Source: Candidatus Saccharimonadota bacterium
GTDB taxonomy: Bacteria; Patescibacteriota; Saccharimonadia; Saccharimonadales; Saccharimonadaceae
Direction: 5' to 3'
Assembly: GCA_900556885.1 (NCBI GenBank)
Contig: UNSQ01000003.1
Location: 1-56,537, forward strand
Length of the DNA: 56,537 nt
A program made the position numbers and the translations under genes. Positions 1 through 9,055 of this stretch are shown here, in pieces. Below the pieces are notes generated by a model that searched no databases, was not told the DNA's origin, and was given only the letters and a program-made list of their open reading frames with translations. How positions within the stretch are numbered: the first letter of the stretch is position 1; every line of letters starts with the position of its first letter.

Positions 1-269
1 AAAATTTGTGCTCCTAATGAAAGTCCTCCTATAAGTTTAACATTTCCGTTATAATTATTATCAATATATTCAATTATTTCATTCGCATTATTTTCAATAG
101 AAGTAAAATCTCTATCGCTTCCTGAATGACCATCTAATATTGGTAATATTACATGATAATTACTTTTTAATATTTCTGACACTTCTTCATAATTCCACCA
201 TGATAATCCACCACCATGTAATAACATAATAATATCTTTATTAGATTTTCCATATTCTTTAACTATCAT
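1..269 (-). CDS. alpha/beta hydrolase, C-terminally cut by window edge
   Basis: The reading frame starts at ATG 269, about 8 nt after an AAGGGG ribosome-binding site, and runs off the left edge of the window. The visible part has an early HGGGLSWW stretch, typical of the oxyanion loop of alpha/beta hydrolases. The later GGLSLGAQ matches the nucleophile elbow G-x-S-x-G, with Ser as the likely nucleophile. Substrate cannot be told. The gene is much more AT-rich than its neighbours, with codons such as AAT, ATA and TTA dominating, so recent acquisition is possible. Family call is fairly sure; function is not. Confidence 0.7.
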   Translation of the reverse strand, partial: MIVKEYGKSNKDIIMLLHGGGLSWWNYEEVSEILKSNYHVILPILDGHSGSDRDFTSIENNANEIIEYIDNNYNGNVKLIGGLSLGAQI

Positions 270-289
270 AAAATTACCCCTTAGTTAAA

Positions 290-522
290 TTATAATATAC
301 AAAAAGCAGTAGAATTGATATCATCACATCCAAACAAAGCATATTTTGGCGAGTCTTTGCCGCCTTTGCAATTGCCTGATGACTGAATTTTATTACAAGA
401 TACTATTTGGAGATATTATTGCAGTCCTTTTATCACTTCTTACTTCTTCTATTGAATCACCAGCTAGATCGTCTAAACTTACATTTAAATATTTTAGCTA
501 ATTCTCTACAAAGCCATTCCAT
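290..522 (-). pseudogene. decayed gene relic between hydrolase and ABC-F gene
   Basis: No intact gene lies here, but open stretches continue across two frame changes. From ATG 522 the frame reads MEWLCRELAKIFK. A one-base shift continues it as NVSLDDLAGDSIEEV and ends at a stop near 393. A third frame continues with about 40 residues, including KGGKDSPKYALFGCDD, up to a TAA at 290-292. The first part resembles the tail of a helix-turn-helix (XRE-like) regulator, but that is weak. Composition is AT-rich like the hydrolase next to it. Read as the remains of an acquired gene; the family is not recognised. Confidence 0.3.
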
Positions 523-532
523 CAAGTATTTT

Positions 533-2143
533 TTATATTTTAATTTTCTCCGTTATCCCTATATTTTCAATAAAGTCTTGATCATGAGACACTATTACAA
601 CGCCTCCTTTATACTGACCTAATGCTAATTCCAAAGCTTCAATCGTAGGAATATCAAGGTTATTCGTCGGCTCATCCAGGATGATAAGATCAGGAGAGCT
701 CGTTGACATAGCAGCAAGCAAAACTTTAGCCCGTTCGCCACCGCTGAGATCTATTGCTTTTATCGAAGAGATTGTTCGTTTATCCAGACCAAAACGAATT
801 AATATATTGATCGCGTCGTGTAGTTCAAGTTTTGGTGATAAATACCGTAAATTGTCCAAAGGTGAGTTGTCTTTAAGCGGCAATGATTGCGACTGATTCA
901 TATATATTATTTTTGTATTTTCGCCTTTTTTTATTTCTCCGCGATGATACTCGGGCGTATTATGCCCCATGATAAAGTTGAGGAGCGAAGATTTTCCTGA
1001 ACCATTCTCTCCCTGGATCAATATTTTATCACCAGGACGTACATTAAAAGTAACGGGCCCTATCATCTTCTCTCCATCGTGTGAAATATTTAGCGATTGC
1101 ACAGAAATGAGGCTATGTTTCTTAGACGATACTTCATCGAAAGCAAACTTAATAGCAATTTCATCCTCCACTCTTTCAGGTTCATCCAATTGTCGCAGGC
1201 GAGACTCCACGCCTCCAGCCGCCCCTGCAATATTTGAAGATGCGCGCTCTTTACGAAAATTATCATTTAACTTATCACTATCCGATTTTTTGCGGCTAGC
1301 TTTGGCCGAATTCGCACGAATTCTCGCATCCCGCGCAACGCGGTATAATCGCTTTTTCTCCTTTTCATATTGCTCATAGCGGTCGATTATTGCTTGACGA
1401 ACTTCATGTCTTGCTTCAATATATTCATCGTAACCAAGATTATACTTGTTCACACCCTTGCCGCCAGTCAATTCTATGATCCGTTCTGCGGTGTTACGTA
1501 AGAAATACCGATCATGAGACACGATCAAAAATGAAGCTGGCGAATTGTCGATAAAATCTTCAAGCAAAATTACTCCGCTGTCATCAAGATTATTAGTTGG
1601 CTCATCAAGCAAAATTAGATCATAACGAGACGCAAAAACTGCCGCCAAGGCTATTCGGGTGCGTTGTCCCCCAGAAAATGTATTCAGACGTCTATCCGGG
1701 TCAATATCACCCAGATCCGCTCGCGATAAAGCCTTTTTAATCGTCGTATCAAAATTTGCTACTTCGAATTTTTCATACCTCTCCAGAGCTTCGCCATAAA
1801 TTAATAGAGTCTTTTCACTAGCCTCTTGGGTTAACCTCTCGCACTGATAATCAAATTCTTCTCTAGCCGACTTAACACCGGTCACCTCTTCTATAAAATC
1901 ATAAACTGTCTTATCGAGCCATTTATTCAGGTTTTGCGGTAAAATACCTATCTCTTCACCACTCGAAATAATATCACCTGATGTAGGCTGGATATCTCCG
2001 TTTATTATTTTTAATAAAGTAGTCTTTCCGGCGCCATTTGGACCAACTAGTCCAATCTTGTCTCCAGCGTTAATAGCAAAGCTTACATCACTAAACAATT
2101 CTCGACTATTGATTTCATAAGACACATTCTTAAGGTCGATCAT
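533..2143 (-). CDS. ABC-F family ATPase with two ATP-binding cassettes
   Basis: This is a 536-residue soluble protein with two ABC domains and no membrane segment, typical of ABC-F factors that act on the ribosome. Cassette 1 has Walker A GPNGAGKTT (34-42), signature FSGGQ (156-160) and DEPTNNLD (180-187). Cassette 2 has GENGSGKSS (378-386), LSGGE (466-470) and DEPTNNLD (490-497). A Lys/Arg-rich linker (about 250-310) joins them, as in ribosome-binding ABC-F proteins. The start at 2143 follows a TATAAT box by only 6 nt, so the mRNA is probably leaderless. Which ABC-F subgroup it belongs to (Uup, EttA or resistance-type) is not decided. Confidence 0.9.
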   Translation of the reverse strand: MIDLKNVSYEINSRELFSDVSFAINAGDKIGLVGPNGAGKTTLLKIINGDIQPTSGDIISSGEEIGILPQNLNKWLDKTVYDFIEEVTGVKSAREEFDYQCERLTQEASEKTLLIYGEALERYEKFEVANFDTTIKKALSRADLGDIDPDRRLNTFSGGQRTRIALAAVFASRYDLILLDEPTNNLDDSGVILLEDFIDNSPASFLIVSHDRYFLRNTAERIIELTGGKGVNKYNLGYDEYIEARHEVRQAIIDRYEQYEKEKKRLYRVARDARIRANSAKASRKKSDSDKLNDNFRKERASSNIAGAAGGVESRLRQLDEPERVEDEIAIKFAFDEVSSKKHSLISVQSLNISHDGEKMIGPVTFNVRPGDKILIQGENGSGKSSLLNFIMGHNTPEYHRGEIKKGENTKIIYMNQSQSLPLKDNSPLDNLRYLSPKLELHDAINILIRFGLDKRTISSIKAIDLSGGERAKVLLAAMSTSSPDLIILDEPTNNLDIPTIEALELALGQYKGGVVIVSHDQDFIENIGITEKIKI

Positions 2144-2180
2144 ATCACTATTATACTATCTCTACGTAGATAGATATAAA

Positions 2181-2213
2181 AAAATAAACGCCCTGCAATG
2201 AGGACGTTTATTT
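2181..2213 (-). terminator. rho-independent terminator of the ribosomal operon
   Basis: On the minus strand a stem AAATAAACG / CGTTTATTT with extra C-G pairs is followed by a run of T. It lies 15 nt after the rpsH stop and ends the L3-S8 operon before the separately transcribed ABC-F gene. Confidence 0.85.
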
Positions 2214-2227
2214 GATTCGCGTGAGGC

Positions 2228-2629
2228 TTAGTAAACCTTCAACAACAATTCGCCACCAAGCTTAGCCTTGGCTGCTTCGGCGCCAGTCATGACGCCTTTT
2301 GATGTTGAGATAAGTACCAAACCGCGGCCACTCTTTACCTTTGGAATCTCGCTAGCGCCGACGTAAACGCGACGACCAGGTTTTGAGATACGGGTAATTT
2401 CGTTGATAGTGCTGTTAGTTCCTTTTTCATTGATAGTAACTACCAACACGCCACGAGGCTTAGCATCTTCCAGTTTGACATCTGCCAAGTAGCCGTTTTT
2501 GACTAATTGCTCAGCGATGACTTTCTTCATCTTGCTGGATGGAACACGAACTTCCGTTTTGCCAACCAATTTCGCATTGCGGATGCGAGTCAGAAGGTCG
2601 GCGATTGGGTCTGTAGTTTGCATAGACAT
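2228..2629 (-). CDS. rpsH: 30S ribosomal protein S8
   Basis: The 133-residue protein has the usual S8 length, beginning with the family signature DPIADLLTRIRNA and ending in GGELLLKVY. S8 binds the central domain of 16S rRNA early in small-subunit assembly. The start MSMQTT at 2629 follows AAGGAG by 8 nt. It is the last gene of this operon: the genes that normally follow in the spc operon (L6, L18, S5, L15, SecY) are not here. Confidence 0.98.
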   Translation of the reverse strand: MSMQTTDPIADLLTRIRNAKLVGKTEVRVPSSKMKKVIAEQLVKNGYLADVKLEDAKPRGVLVVTINEKGTNSTINEITRISKPGRRVYVGASEIPKVKSGRGLVLISTSKGVMTGAEAAKAKLGGELLLKVY

Positions 2630-2649
2630 ATTCTAATCTCCTTTCCTTC

Positions 2650-2919
2650 TTACCAACTACTCTTTGTTATGCCTGGGATTTCACCCTTGGCTGCTTTTTC
2701 GCGGAAATTGATACGGCTCAAGCCGAATTGACGCATGTAGCCGCGTGGGCGACCAGAGATGCTATCACGGTTCTTGTGCCTGGTTGGGCTAGAATTGCGA
2801 GGCAATTTCTGCAAACCATCGAGGTCGCCAAGTTCTTTCAACTCAGCACGCTTGGCTGCAAACTTAGCAATCATCTTCATACGCTTCTTATCACGAGCGA
2901 CCATTGATTTCTTAGCCAT
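2650..2919 (-). CDS. rpsN: 30S ribosomal protein S14, zinc-free form
   Basis: This 89-residue S14 is of the long, cysteine-free (C-) type: it has no CxxC pairs, so it does not bind zinc. The conserved core includes [13 protein letters not shown] near the middle and the C-terminal ITKSSW. Its ATG overlaps the stop of rplE (TAATG), so translation is probably coupled. S14 sits in the head of the small subunit. Confidence 0.97.
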   Translation of the reverse strand: MAKKSMVARDKKRMKMIAKFAAKRAELKELGDLDGLQKLPRNSSPTRHKNRDSISGRPRGYMRQFGLSRINFREKAAKGEIPGITKSSW

Positions 2920-3503
2920 TACTTGACGCCTCCTTTCTTCTCAAACGGCATACCGAATTTTTCCAGCAACGCCTTAGAAGCTTCCTTGTTGCCGTTCTTG
3001 ATAACAAATGTGACCTGCAAACCGTGCAAAACCTGAGTTTCCTCAAATGTCAATTCTGGAAAAATCGATTGCTCGGTGATACCGAGATTGTAATTGCCAC
3101 CTTTATCAAACTTCAAGCCAACGCCGTGGAAGTCACGAACGCGAGGCAAAGCAACGTTAATCAAACGATCCATGAACTCGTACATACGAGCGCCGCGCAA
3201 AGTTACGCTAACACCAATTGGCGCGCCCATACCTTTACGAATGCTAAATGTCGCGATTGATTTTTTGGCTCGTCGAGCCACTGGTGCTTGACCGGTGATT
3301 TTCTCGACAGTGTTTTTGACAATTTCGAAATGACGTTTGTCATCTTTCTTTTTGCCTGTACCAACGCTCACGACGATCTTTTCCAAAGCTGGCACTTCAT
3401 GCACGTTCTTTAGATTCAATTCGGCTTGTAGTTCCTTAAGGTAAGTTCCTTGATACAAGGCTTTCAAGCGAGGAGCTGGCACGACAGTTTTCTTTTCTGC
3501 CAT
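2919..3503 (-). CDS. rplE: 50S ribosomal protein L5
   Basis: A 194-residue L5, the 5S rRNA-binding protein of the central protuberance. Recognisable stretches are [16 protein letters not shown] near residue 46 and [17 protein letters not shown] near residue 70. The C-terminal FGMPFEKK tail is normal. It overlaps rpsN by one base and touches rplX (both meet at 3503). Confidence 0.98.
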   Translation of the reverse strand: MAEKKTVVPAPRLKALYQGTYLKELQAELNLKNVHEVPALEKIVVSVGTGKKKDDKRHFEIVKNTVEKITGQAPVARRAKKSIATFSIRKGMGAPIGVSVTLRGARMYEFMDRLINVALPRVRDFHGVGLKFDKGGNYNLGITEQSIFPELTFEETQVLHGLQVTFVIKNGNKEASKALLEKFGMPFEKKGGVK

Positions 3504-3823
3504 TATTTAATCTCCTTATTTTTTACCTGGCGAGCAACACGAGTTTTGCCGCCGTCAGCATTCTTTACTAAACCAACCCGACTGGTTTTGCCTGATTTCT
3601 CATCAACAACCAAAGCGACTTTGCTGATATCCATTGGTACGTGAATGTCTTTCTTGCCGCCTTTTGGATTGTACTGGCTTGGCTTAACGTGGCGATGCCC
3701 AACACCAACACCTTCGACCAAAACAGTTTGGTCTTTTGTGTTAACTTTTAGGACTTTACCAGTTGTGCCTTTATTTTTACCAGCAATAATTTTTACGGTA
3801 TCGTCTTTATGAATTCGAGCCAT
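3503..3823 (-). CDS. rplX: 50S ribosomal protein L24
   Basis: A 106-residue L24 with an N-terminal KOW motif (KIIAGKNKGTTGKVLKV, residues 11-27), which binds 23S rRNA at the start of large-subunit assembly. The conserved KPSQYNPKGG follows. It is joined by overlapping stop and start codons to rplN and rplE. Confidence 0.97.
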   Translation of the reverse strand: MARIHKDDTVKIIAGKNKGTTGKVLKVNTKDQTVLVEGVGVGHRHVKPSQYNPKGGKKDIHVPMDISKVALVVDEKSGKTSRVGLVKNADGGKTRVARQVKNKEIK

Positions 3824-4191
3824 TAGAGTACCTCCGGAGCTAAGCTGACGATCTTCATGTAGCCCATATCGCGAAGTTCGCGTGGAACTGGACCGAAGAC
3901 ACGAGTAGCTTTTGGTTGCTTGTCATCGTTGATAATCACTACGGCATTGTCGTCAAAACAAATTGTTGAGCCGTCTTTGCGATGAATTTGATCGCGAGTA
4001 CGAACAACTACAGCTTTAACAACAGATTTTTTCTTAACGTTACCGGTTGGGCTAGCGTCTTTTACTGAACAGACGATTACATCGCCAACGCGAGCGTAAC
4101 GGCGTCGTGTACCGCCAAGAACGCGGATACACAAAACTTCCCTAGCGCCTGAGTTGTCGGCTACTTTAAGGCGAGATTCTTGTTGGATCAT
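3823..4191 (-). CDS. rplN: 50S ribosomal protein L14
   Basis: A standard 122-residue L14, beginning [18 protein letters not shown] and carrying [13 protein letters not shown] in the middle. L14 lies at the subunit interface and contacts L19 and 16S rRNA. Its ATG overlaps the rpsQ stop (ATGA), a coupled arrangement. Confidence 0.99.
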   Translation of the reverse strand: MIQQESRLKVADNSGAREVLCIRVLGGTRRRYARVGDVIVCSVKDASPTGNVKKKSVVKAVVVRTRDQIHRKDGSTICFDDNAVVIINDDKQPKATRVFGPVPRELRDMGYMKIVSLAPEVL

Positions 4192-4499
4192 TTGTCGTCC
4201 TCCTTAGCCTCTTCCTTAGTTTCGCCAGAAACTTCGTCCTTTAGTTTGATAGAACCGCGAGACTTTTCAATCACCTTAACTAGAGTAAAGCTCTTAGTCT
4301 TGGAAATTGGGCGAGTCTCTTCGATCTGCACCTTGTCGCCTTCACCTGCTTCGTTGGTTTCATCGTGAGCAGTGTATTTGCGAGTCACGGTGTACTGCTT
4401 GCCGTATAGCGGATGCGTTTCGCGGCTAGTGACCGTCACAGTGATGGTCTTGTCGCGCTTGGCACTCGTTACGACGCCAATCAATGTTCGTCGGGCCAT
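4188..4499 (-). CDS. rpsQ: 30S ribosomal protein S17
   Basis: S17 begins [18 protein letters not shown] and has the signature [14 protein letters not shown]. At 103 residues it is longer than the usual 80-90. The extra length is an acidic/Lys tail after about residue 83, rich in E and K and ending in KEDDK. S17 is an early assembly protein of the small-subunit body. Confidence 0.97.
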   Translation of the reverse strand: MARRTLIGVVTSAKRDKTITVTVTSRETHPLYGKQYTVTRKYTAHDETNEAGEGDKVQIEETRPISKTKSFTLVKVIEKSRGSIKLKDEVSGETKEEAKEDDK

Positions 4500-4708
4500 T
4501 ACTTGCTCTCCTTTGTATTATTAATTTGTGTCAGCAGGCGTGCAATTTCCTTTCGGAGTGAACGCAACGCTTTTGGATTAACTAATTCGCCAGCAGCGTG
4601 AGAACGTTTTGCCTGAAGTAGGTCGTTTCGCTTTTCAGCCAATTCCTTCTTCAAATCGTCAATAGTCTTAACAACTGCTGCTTTAACAGATTTCTTCGTT
4701 TCAGCCAT
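4499..4708 (-). CDS. rpmC: 50S ribosomal protein L29
   Basis: A 69-residue L29 made of two helices, with the family core LKKELAEKRNDLLQAKRS and IARLLTQINN. It has a short N-terminal extension ([15 protein letters not shown]). L29 sits beside the polypeptide exit tunnel and contributes to the trigger factor docking site; tig is also in this window. It overlaps its neighbours by one base at each end. Confidence 0.95.
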   Translation of the reverse strand: MAETKKSVKAAVVKTIDDLKKELAEKRNDLLQAKRSHAAGELVNPKALRSLRKEIARLLTQINNTKESK

Positions 4709-5121
4709 TATGCGTCCTCCCGCTTGATGAACTTACATTTGACTGGCAATTTGTGGCTAGCCAGACGCATTGCCTCGCGAGCAACTTCCTCTGAAACGCC
4801 CTGCATCTCAAACAGAACAGTACCAGCTTTTACCTTAGCAACGAAGAACTCTGGGTTACCTTTACCGCCACCCATCTTCAAGCCAAGTGGCTTTCGGGTA
4901 ACTGGAGTGTGAGGGAAGATTCGAATCCAAATCTTACCACCACGCTTGATGTAACGAGTCATCGCCTGACGAGCGGACTCGATTTGGCGGGAGTTGATGC
5001 GCTCGTTTGATTGTGATTGCAATGCAAAGTCGCCGAACGCGATGTAATTGCCACGAGTTGCTTGACCGCGGTTTTTTCCAATACGCACTTTGCGGTGCTT
5101 AGTTTTCTTTGGTAACAGCAT
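4708..5121 (-). CDS. rplP: 50S ribosomal protein L16
   Basis: A 137-residue L16, recognised from [26 protein letters not shown] and [16 protein letters not shown]. It binds near the A-site and the base of the central protuberance. One base separates it from rpsC. Length and motifs are normal. Confidence 0.99.
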   Translation of the reverse strand: MLLPKKTKHRKVRIGKNRGQATRGNYIAFGDFALQSQSNERINSRQIESARQAMTRYIKRGGKIWIRIFPHTPVTRKPLGLKMGGGKGNPEFFVAKVKAGTVLFEMQGVSEEVAREAMRLASHKLPVKCKFIKREDA

Positions 5122-5757
5122 TTAGCGATTCCTTTCTCCCTTATAAATCCACACTTTCACGCCAATGATACCAGCTGGTGTCTGAGCGCGAGCACAGTGG
5201 AAGTCAATATCAGCGCGCAAGGTGTGTAGAGGCACTGAGCCTTCAATTACCTTTTCGCGACGTGCCATTTCAGCGCCGTTCAAACGACCAGCCACCTCAA
5301 TACGAATACCTTTAGCGCCAGCATTCATGGTGTTTTGTGCGGTCATTTTAGTTGCACGGCGGAAGTTGATTCGGCGCTCCAATTGGCGAGCGATATTCTC
5401 AGCTACCAATTTGGCTGCCAATTCTGGACGGCGAACTTCTTCAATGTTGATACGAACAGCCTGACCAGCAATCTTCTCAACTTGCTTCTTCAATTCGTTC
5501 ACGCCAGCACCGCCACGACCGATAACAACACCAGCTTTTGCCGTGTGAATTGTAATCGTGATCAAGTTAGCGCTACGCTCAATCTCAATGCGATTGATAG
5601 TTGGGCGTGAGGCAAATTTCTTTTCAATCAACTCGCGGATTTCGTGATCCTGACGAATCGCCTCTGCAAACTCTTTTTTATTGGCCGTAAACCAACGAGA
5701 GCTCCAGTTCTTATTGACCTGTAGGCGGAAGTTGATTGGATTCACTTTTTGACCCAT
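5122..5757 (-). CDS. rpsC: 30S ribosomal protein S3
   Basis: A 211-residue S3, about 20 residues shorter than typical bacterial S3 because the C-terminal tail is short. It begins MGQKVNPINFRLQ and carries the KH domain loop VIGRGGAG (the GxxG motif) near residue 79. S3 forms part of the mRNA entry channel with S4 and S5. Confidence 0.98.
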   Translation of the reverse strand: MGQKVNPINFRLQVNKNWSSRWFTANKKEFAEAIRQDHEIRELIEKKFASRPTINRIEIERSANLITITIHTAKAGVVIGRGGAGVNELKKQVEKIAGQAVRINIEEVRRPELAAKLVAENIARQLERRINFRRATKMTAQNTMNAGAKGIRIEVAGRLNGAEMARREKVIEGSVPLHTLRADIDFHCARAQTPAGIIGVKVWIYKGERNR

Positions 5758-6216
5758 TTACTTCTCCTCCTTTTTTGCTGCCGGTTTAGCGGCTTTTTTA
5801 GCTGCAGGCTTAGCAGTTTTTGCTTCTGCCTTAGCTTCGGCCTTTTTTGCAGGCGCTTTCTTTGGCTTTTCTGTACCAGTTACTTCAACCAAAATATTTG
5901 AAGTCTTTTTCTGGAATGGCAAAGCACGGCCACGTGATGCAGGCTTAAAGCGGCGCAAACGTGTGCCAACAGTAACGCTCAAAGTAGTAATTACCAAACT
6001 TTTCGCATCCAAGCCGTGATTGTTGATAGCGTTTGCCTTAGCGCTTTCGATAGCCTTCTTAACTGGGCTAGCAGCGCGCTTTGGAACGTGCTCTAAGATA
6101 ACTAGTGCATCAGCTACAGTACGGCCTCGTACCAATGCGGCAACCAAGCTAACCTTGCGTGGTGCCTGGTCAACGCCTTTTGCGTAAGCGCGAACAGTAT
6201 AAGTTGTATCAGCCAT
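5758..6216 (-). CDS. rplV: 50S ribosomal protein L22 with Ala/Lys-rich tail
   Basis: The first 110 residues are a normal L22, including the long hairpin (KPASRGRALPFQKKTS) that lines the exit tunnel. The last 40 residues are an Ala-Lys-Glu repeat (AKKAEAKAEAK and PAAKKAAKPAAKK), absent from most L22 proteins. Such basic tails occur on ribosomal proteins of several lineages and probably bind rRNA. Two bases separate it from rpsS. Confidence 0.97.
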   Translation of the reverse strand: MADTTYTVRAYAKGVDQAPRKVSLVAALVRGRTVADALVILEHVPKRAASPVKKAIESAKANAINNHGLDAKSLVITTLSVTVGTRLRRFKPASRGRALPFQKKTSNILVEVTGTEKPKKAPAKKAEAKAEAKTAKPAAKKAAKPAAKKEEK

Positions 6217-6218
6217 GA

Positions 6219-6485
6219 TTACTTCTTATCCTTTCCGCCGTGCTTACGGAACTTACGAGTTGGGCTAAACTCACCGAGCTTATGACCAACCATATTTTCG
6301 GTAATCAGCACTGGTACGTGCACCCTACCGTTGTGAACAGCAATCGTTCGACCAACCATCTCTGGTGTAATAGTCGAAGCGCGCGCCCACGTTTTGATAA
6401 CGGTTCGATCGTCAAGGCTAAGAGCAGCAATTTTCTTTGCTAGCTTTACATCGACGAATGGACCTTTCTTTAATGAACGACTCAT
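6219..6485 (-). CDS. rpsS: 30S ribosomal protein S19
   Basis: An 88-residue S19, beginning [15 protein letters not shown] and containing [16 protein letters not shown] and [11 protein letters not shown]. It pairs with S13 in the head of the small subunit. Six bases separate it from rplB. Confidence 0.99.
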   Translation of the reverse strand: MSRSLKKGPFVDVKLAKKIAALSLDDRTVIKTWARASTITPEMVGRTIAVHNGRVHVPVLITENMVGHKLGEFSPTRKFRKHGGKDKK

Positions 6486-6491
6486 CGTGAT

Positions 6492-7331
6492 TTACCTCTT
6501 CCTCTTCGCGTCGTGACGCGTGCGTACGATTAATTTATTCGAGCCTTTACGGCGACGAGTTCGATAACCTAATGTCAATTGACCCCAAGGAGTACGTGGT
6601 GCTTTACCAGTACCGTGGCGACCACCGTCACCACCACCATGTGGGTGGTCTGCGGCGTTCATAACGACACCACGAACGGTTGGGCGAATACCCTTGCGAC
6701 GTTTGCGACCAGCTGAACCGATCTTAACATTTTGGTGCTGGACGTTACCAACTACACCGATAGCAGCGGTAGCTTCCAAGCGAACTTTGCGAACTTCTCC
6801 AGATGGCAATTTGATAGTTGCGTAGTTGCCTTCTTTCGCCATCAACTGAGCTTTAGCACCAGCAGCGCGCACCATTTGTGCGCCCTTACCAGCGGTCAAC
6901 TCAATAGCGTAAATCATCGTACCAACAGGAATAACTGACAACGGCAAGCGGTTTGAAGCCTCAATTGGAGCTTCTTCACCAGTTCGGATAGTTTTACCCT
7001 TAACCATTGAGGTGTCAGCTAGGATGTAGTGGTACAAATTGTACTGATCCTTAACTCGAGCAATACGAGCTGAGCGGTTTGGATCGTATTCGATTTCTTC
7101 AATCGTCAAGGTCAAACCTGCTGGCAAATTGTGGTTCACCAAGCGGTAGTGACGACGAACGCCGCCTCCGCGATGACGAACAGTAATTCGACCTTGGTTG
7201 TTGCGACCGGCATTTTGCTTTTTAGCTTTAATCAGACTTTTAAGAGGTTTTCTTGTTGTAATGTCTGACAAATCCTGACTCGTCATGCCGCGACGAGCAG
7301 GAGTGGTTGGATTGTAAGCTTTCACTGGCAT
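6492..7331 (-). CDS. rplB: 50S ribosomal protein L2
   Basis: A 279-residue L2 with the peptidyl-transferase-associated motif NAADHPHGGGDGGRHG near residue 225 and the RNA-binding core RNNQGRITVRHRGGG. Length and motifs are normal. L2 is needed for subunit joining and for the catalytic centre. It overlaps rplW by one base. Confidence 0.99.
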   Translation of the reverse strand: MPVKAYNPTTPARRGMTSQDLSDITTRKPLKSLIKAKKQNAGRNNQGRITVRHRGGGVRRHYRLVNHNLPAGLTLTIEEIEYDPNRSARIARVKDQYNLYHYILADTSMVKGKTIRTGEEAPIEASNRLPLSVIPVGTMIYAIELTAGKGAQMVRAAGAKAQLMAKEGNYATIKLPSGEVRKVRLEATAAIGVVGNVQHQNVKIGSAGRKRRKGIRPTVRGVVMNAADHPHGGGDGGRHGTGKAPRTPWGQLTLGYRTRRRKGSNKLIVRTRHDAKRKR

Positions 7332-7651
7332 TACTTGGTCTCCTCCATCTGCTGCTCTACTGCGTCAAACACATCGAGCTTATCGCCTTCTTTCAGCGTC
7401 ACGTAGGCCTTCTTCCAATCCTTGCGTGTTGTTGTGCCAGGATAACGATTCTTGCCTCGTGAGAAGCGTACAGCCTTGCCGTCTTGTACTAAGGTTTTAA
7501 CCTTAACTACAGTAACGCCAAATTGCGCTTCTACAGCTGATTTGATTTCGTTCTTATTCAAGTTAAGTGGAACGCGTAGCACATATACACCGTTGGCGCT
7601 CTGTGCGTAAGCCTTTTCACTAACGCGTGGGATAATAATCGTCTGTTTCAT
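7331..7651 (-). CDS. rplW: 50S ribosomal protein L23
   Basis: A 106-residue L23 (IIPRVSEKAYAQSANGVY and the NKNEIKSAVEAQFGV core). With L29 it forms the exit-tunnel site bound by trigger factor and SRP. One base lies between it and rplD. Confidence 0.98.
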   Translation of the reverse strand: MKQTIIIPRVSEKAYAQSANGVYVLRVPLNLNKNEIKSAVEAQFGVTVVKVKTLVQDGKAVRFSRGKNRYPGTTTRKDWKKAYVTLKEGDKLDVFDAVEQQMEETK

Positions 7652-7652
7652 A

Positions 7653-8252
7653 TTACGCTTCCTCCTTACCCAACCATGCAGTAATTACAGGTAGAGCTTT
7701 CGGTGTTATAACGATTGTATCCGCATTCAGAATGTGATAAACGCTTAGATAATTAGCGCGAACCACCAAAACGTTCTGAATATTGTTTGTAGCACGCATA
7801 AGTTCTGGCGTCTTCTCATCTACAACGATCAGAACACGGCGCTCGAACTTGTTGTCAGCTAAGAATGTTGCGACTTCCTTGGTCTTGCCAGTAGTCTTAA
7901 CATCTTTAACGACAATTTTCTTAGCTTCGTTAGCTACAGTCAAAGCTTGGCGAACTGCCACTTTCTTAGCAGTCTTTGACAATTTTTTAGTGTAGTTTTC
8001 ATTGCCGCGTGGGCCAAATACTACACCACCGCCGCGCCAGATTGGGTTACGGGTTGAACCGAAACGTGCTCGACCAGTTCCCTTTTGCTTCCATGGTTTT
8101 TTACCACCACCAGAAACTTCGCCGCGCTGCTTGGTTGTAGCGCTAGCTAGGCGTGCGTTTGCCAAGTAGCTGTCATATGCCAATTTCAACAATTCGTGAT
8201 TTGGCACTTCCACAGCAAAAATGTCTTTAGGAAGTTTGGTTGAATCTGCCAT
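7653..8252 (-). CDS. rplD: 50S ribosomal protein L4
   Basis: A 199-residue L4. The tunnel-lining loop is clear: RGEVSGGGKKPWKQKGTGRA followed by GSTRNPIWRGGGVVFGP, residues about 43-80. In many bacteria L4 also represses its own operon by binding the S10 leader. A leader of about 140 nt does precede rplC here, but L4 control is not shown by the sequence. Confidence 0.98.
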   Translation of the reverse strand: MADSTKLPKDIFAVEVPNHELLKLAYDSYLANARLASATTKQRGEVSGGGKKPWKQKGTGRARFGSTRNPIWRGGGVVFGPRGNENYTKKLSKTAKKVAVRQALTVANEAKKIVVKDVKTTGKTKEVATFLADNKFERRVLIVVDEKTPELMRATNNIQNVLVVRANYLSVYHILNADTIVITPKALPVITAWLGKEEA

Positions 8253-8866
8253 TACTTGTTACCTCCTAAAATAATCAGCCCCTTTCGTGGTCCAGGAACA
8301 GCGCCCTTAACCCCGATTAGATTGGTCTCTGGATCAACATATGCCACTTCCAAGTTCTTAACAGTAACACGCTCGTGACCCATGTGGCCAGCCATCGTCT
8401 TACCCTTGAAAACTTTTTGTGGATACATTGAGCCAATTGAACCTGGCTTACGAGTATTACCTTTACCACCGTGCGTCTTACGATGACGCTTAAAGTTGTG
8501 GCGTTTAATGGTTCCAGCGAAACCTTTACCTTTGCTGGTTCCGGTTGCATCGACAAAATCGCCGACTTCAAACGCGGAAACATTAATTTCACTGCCAACT
8601 TTCAGATCCTCTGGAATCTGGTCGACACGGAATTCCCGAATATGTTTCGGGATCACTTGGGCTGGCTTAACGTGTCCAGCCACGGCCTTGCTCAGGTTCT
8701 TACCCTCTCCAAAAGCTACCTGTACCGCATTATAACCGTCGGTTTCGACAGTCTTCACCTGAGTAACGGTGACAGGGCCGGCTTGGATCAGCGTTACCGG
8801 AATGGCTTTGCCGTCTTCAGCCAAGAGCTGGGTCATACCAAGTTTGGTACCGAGAAGTGTTTTCAC
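8252..8866 (-). CDS. rplC: 50S ribosomal protein L3, first gene of the operon
   Basis: A 204-residue L3, with the family core KGFAGTIKRHNFKRHRKTHG and KPGSIGSMYPQKVFKGK. It initiates large-subunit assembly, and its central loop reaches the peptidyl transferase centre. Unlike the usual order, S10 does not come directly before it. The operon here starts with L3 from its own promoter near 9007-9043. Confidence 0.99.
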   Translation of the reverse strand: MKTLLGTKLGMTQLLAEDGKAIPVTLIQAGPVTVTQVKTVETDGYNAVQVAFGEGKNLSKAVAGHVKPAQVIPKHIREFRVDQIPEDLKVGSEINVSAFEVGDFVDATGTSKGKGFAGTIKRHNFKRHRKTHGGKGNTRKPGSIGSMYPQKVFKGKTMAGHMGHERVTVKNLEVAYVDPETNLIGVKGAVPGPRKGLIILGGNK

Positions 8867-9006
8867 TTTTCCTCACTCCCACTTAAATACTCCTGATGAT
8901 GTGCGGTTTCTGGATTCTGAGAGGATATTAAATATAAACACCCGCTCATAGCCAGACCTGCTCATTCATCAAGGAGAACAGTTGATATTACGCGTAATAG
9001 AAATTA
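8867..9006 (-). promoter_or_regulatory. 5' leader of the L3-S8 ribosomal operon
   Basis: About 140 nt are transcribed before the rplC start. The leader holds a perfect 14-nt palindrome (TATTACGCGTAATA) soon after the promoter and no other gene. Its length suggests a regulatory role such as ribosomal-protein feedback. No known L4-type leader fold was recognised, so the role is inference. Confidence 0.5.
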
Positions 9007-9043
9007 CTTCCTCACTATAGCACGTTATGTATATTATTGTCAA
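9007..9043 (-). promoter_or_regulatory. sigma70-type promoter of the ribosomal operon
   Basis: The -35 TTGACA lies at 9038-9043 and the -10 TATAGT at 9014-9019, with an 18-nt spacer and an extended -10 (TGC before TATAGT). This is one of the closest matches to consensus in the window, fitting a ribosomal operon. Confidence 0.85.
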
Positions 9044-9055
9044 TAAAGACAGGCT

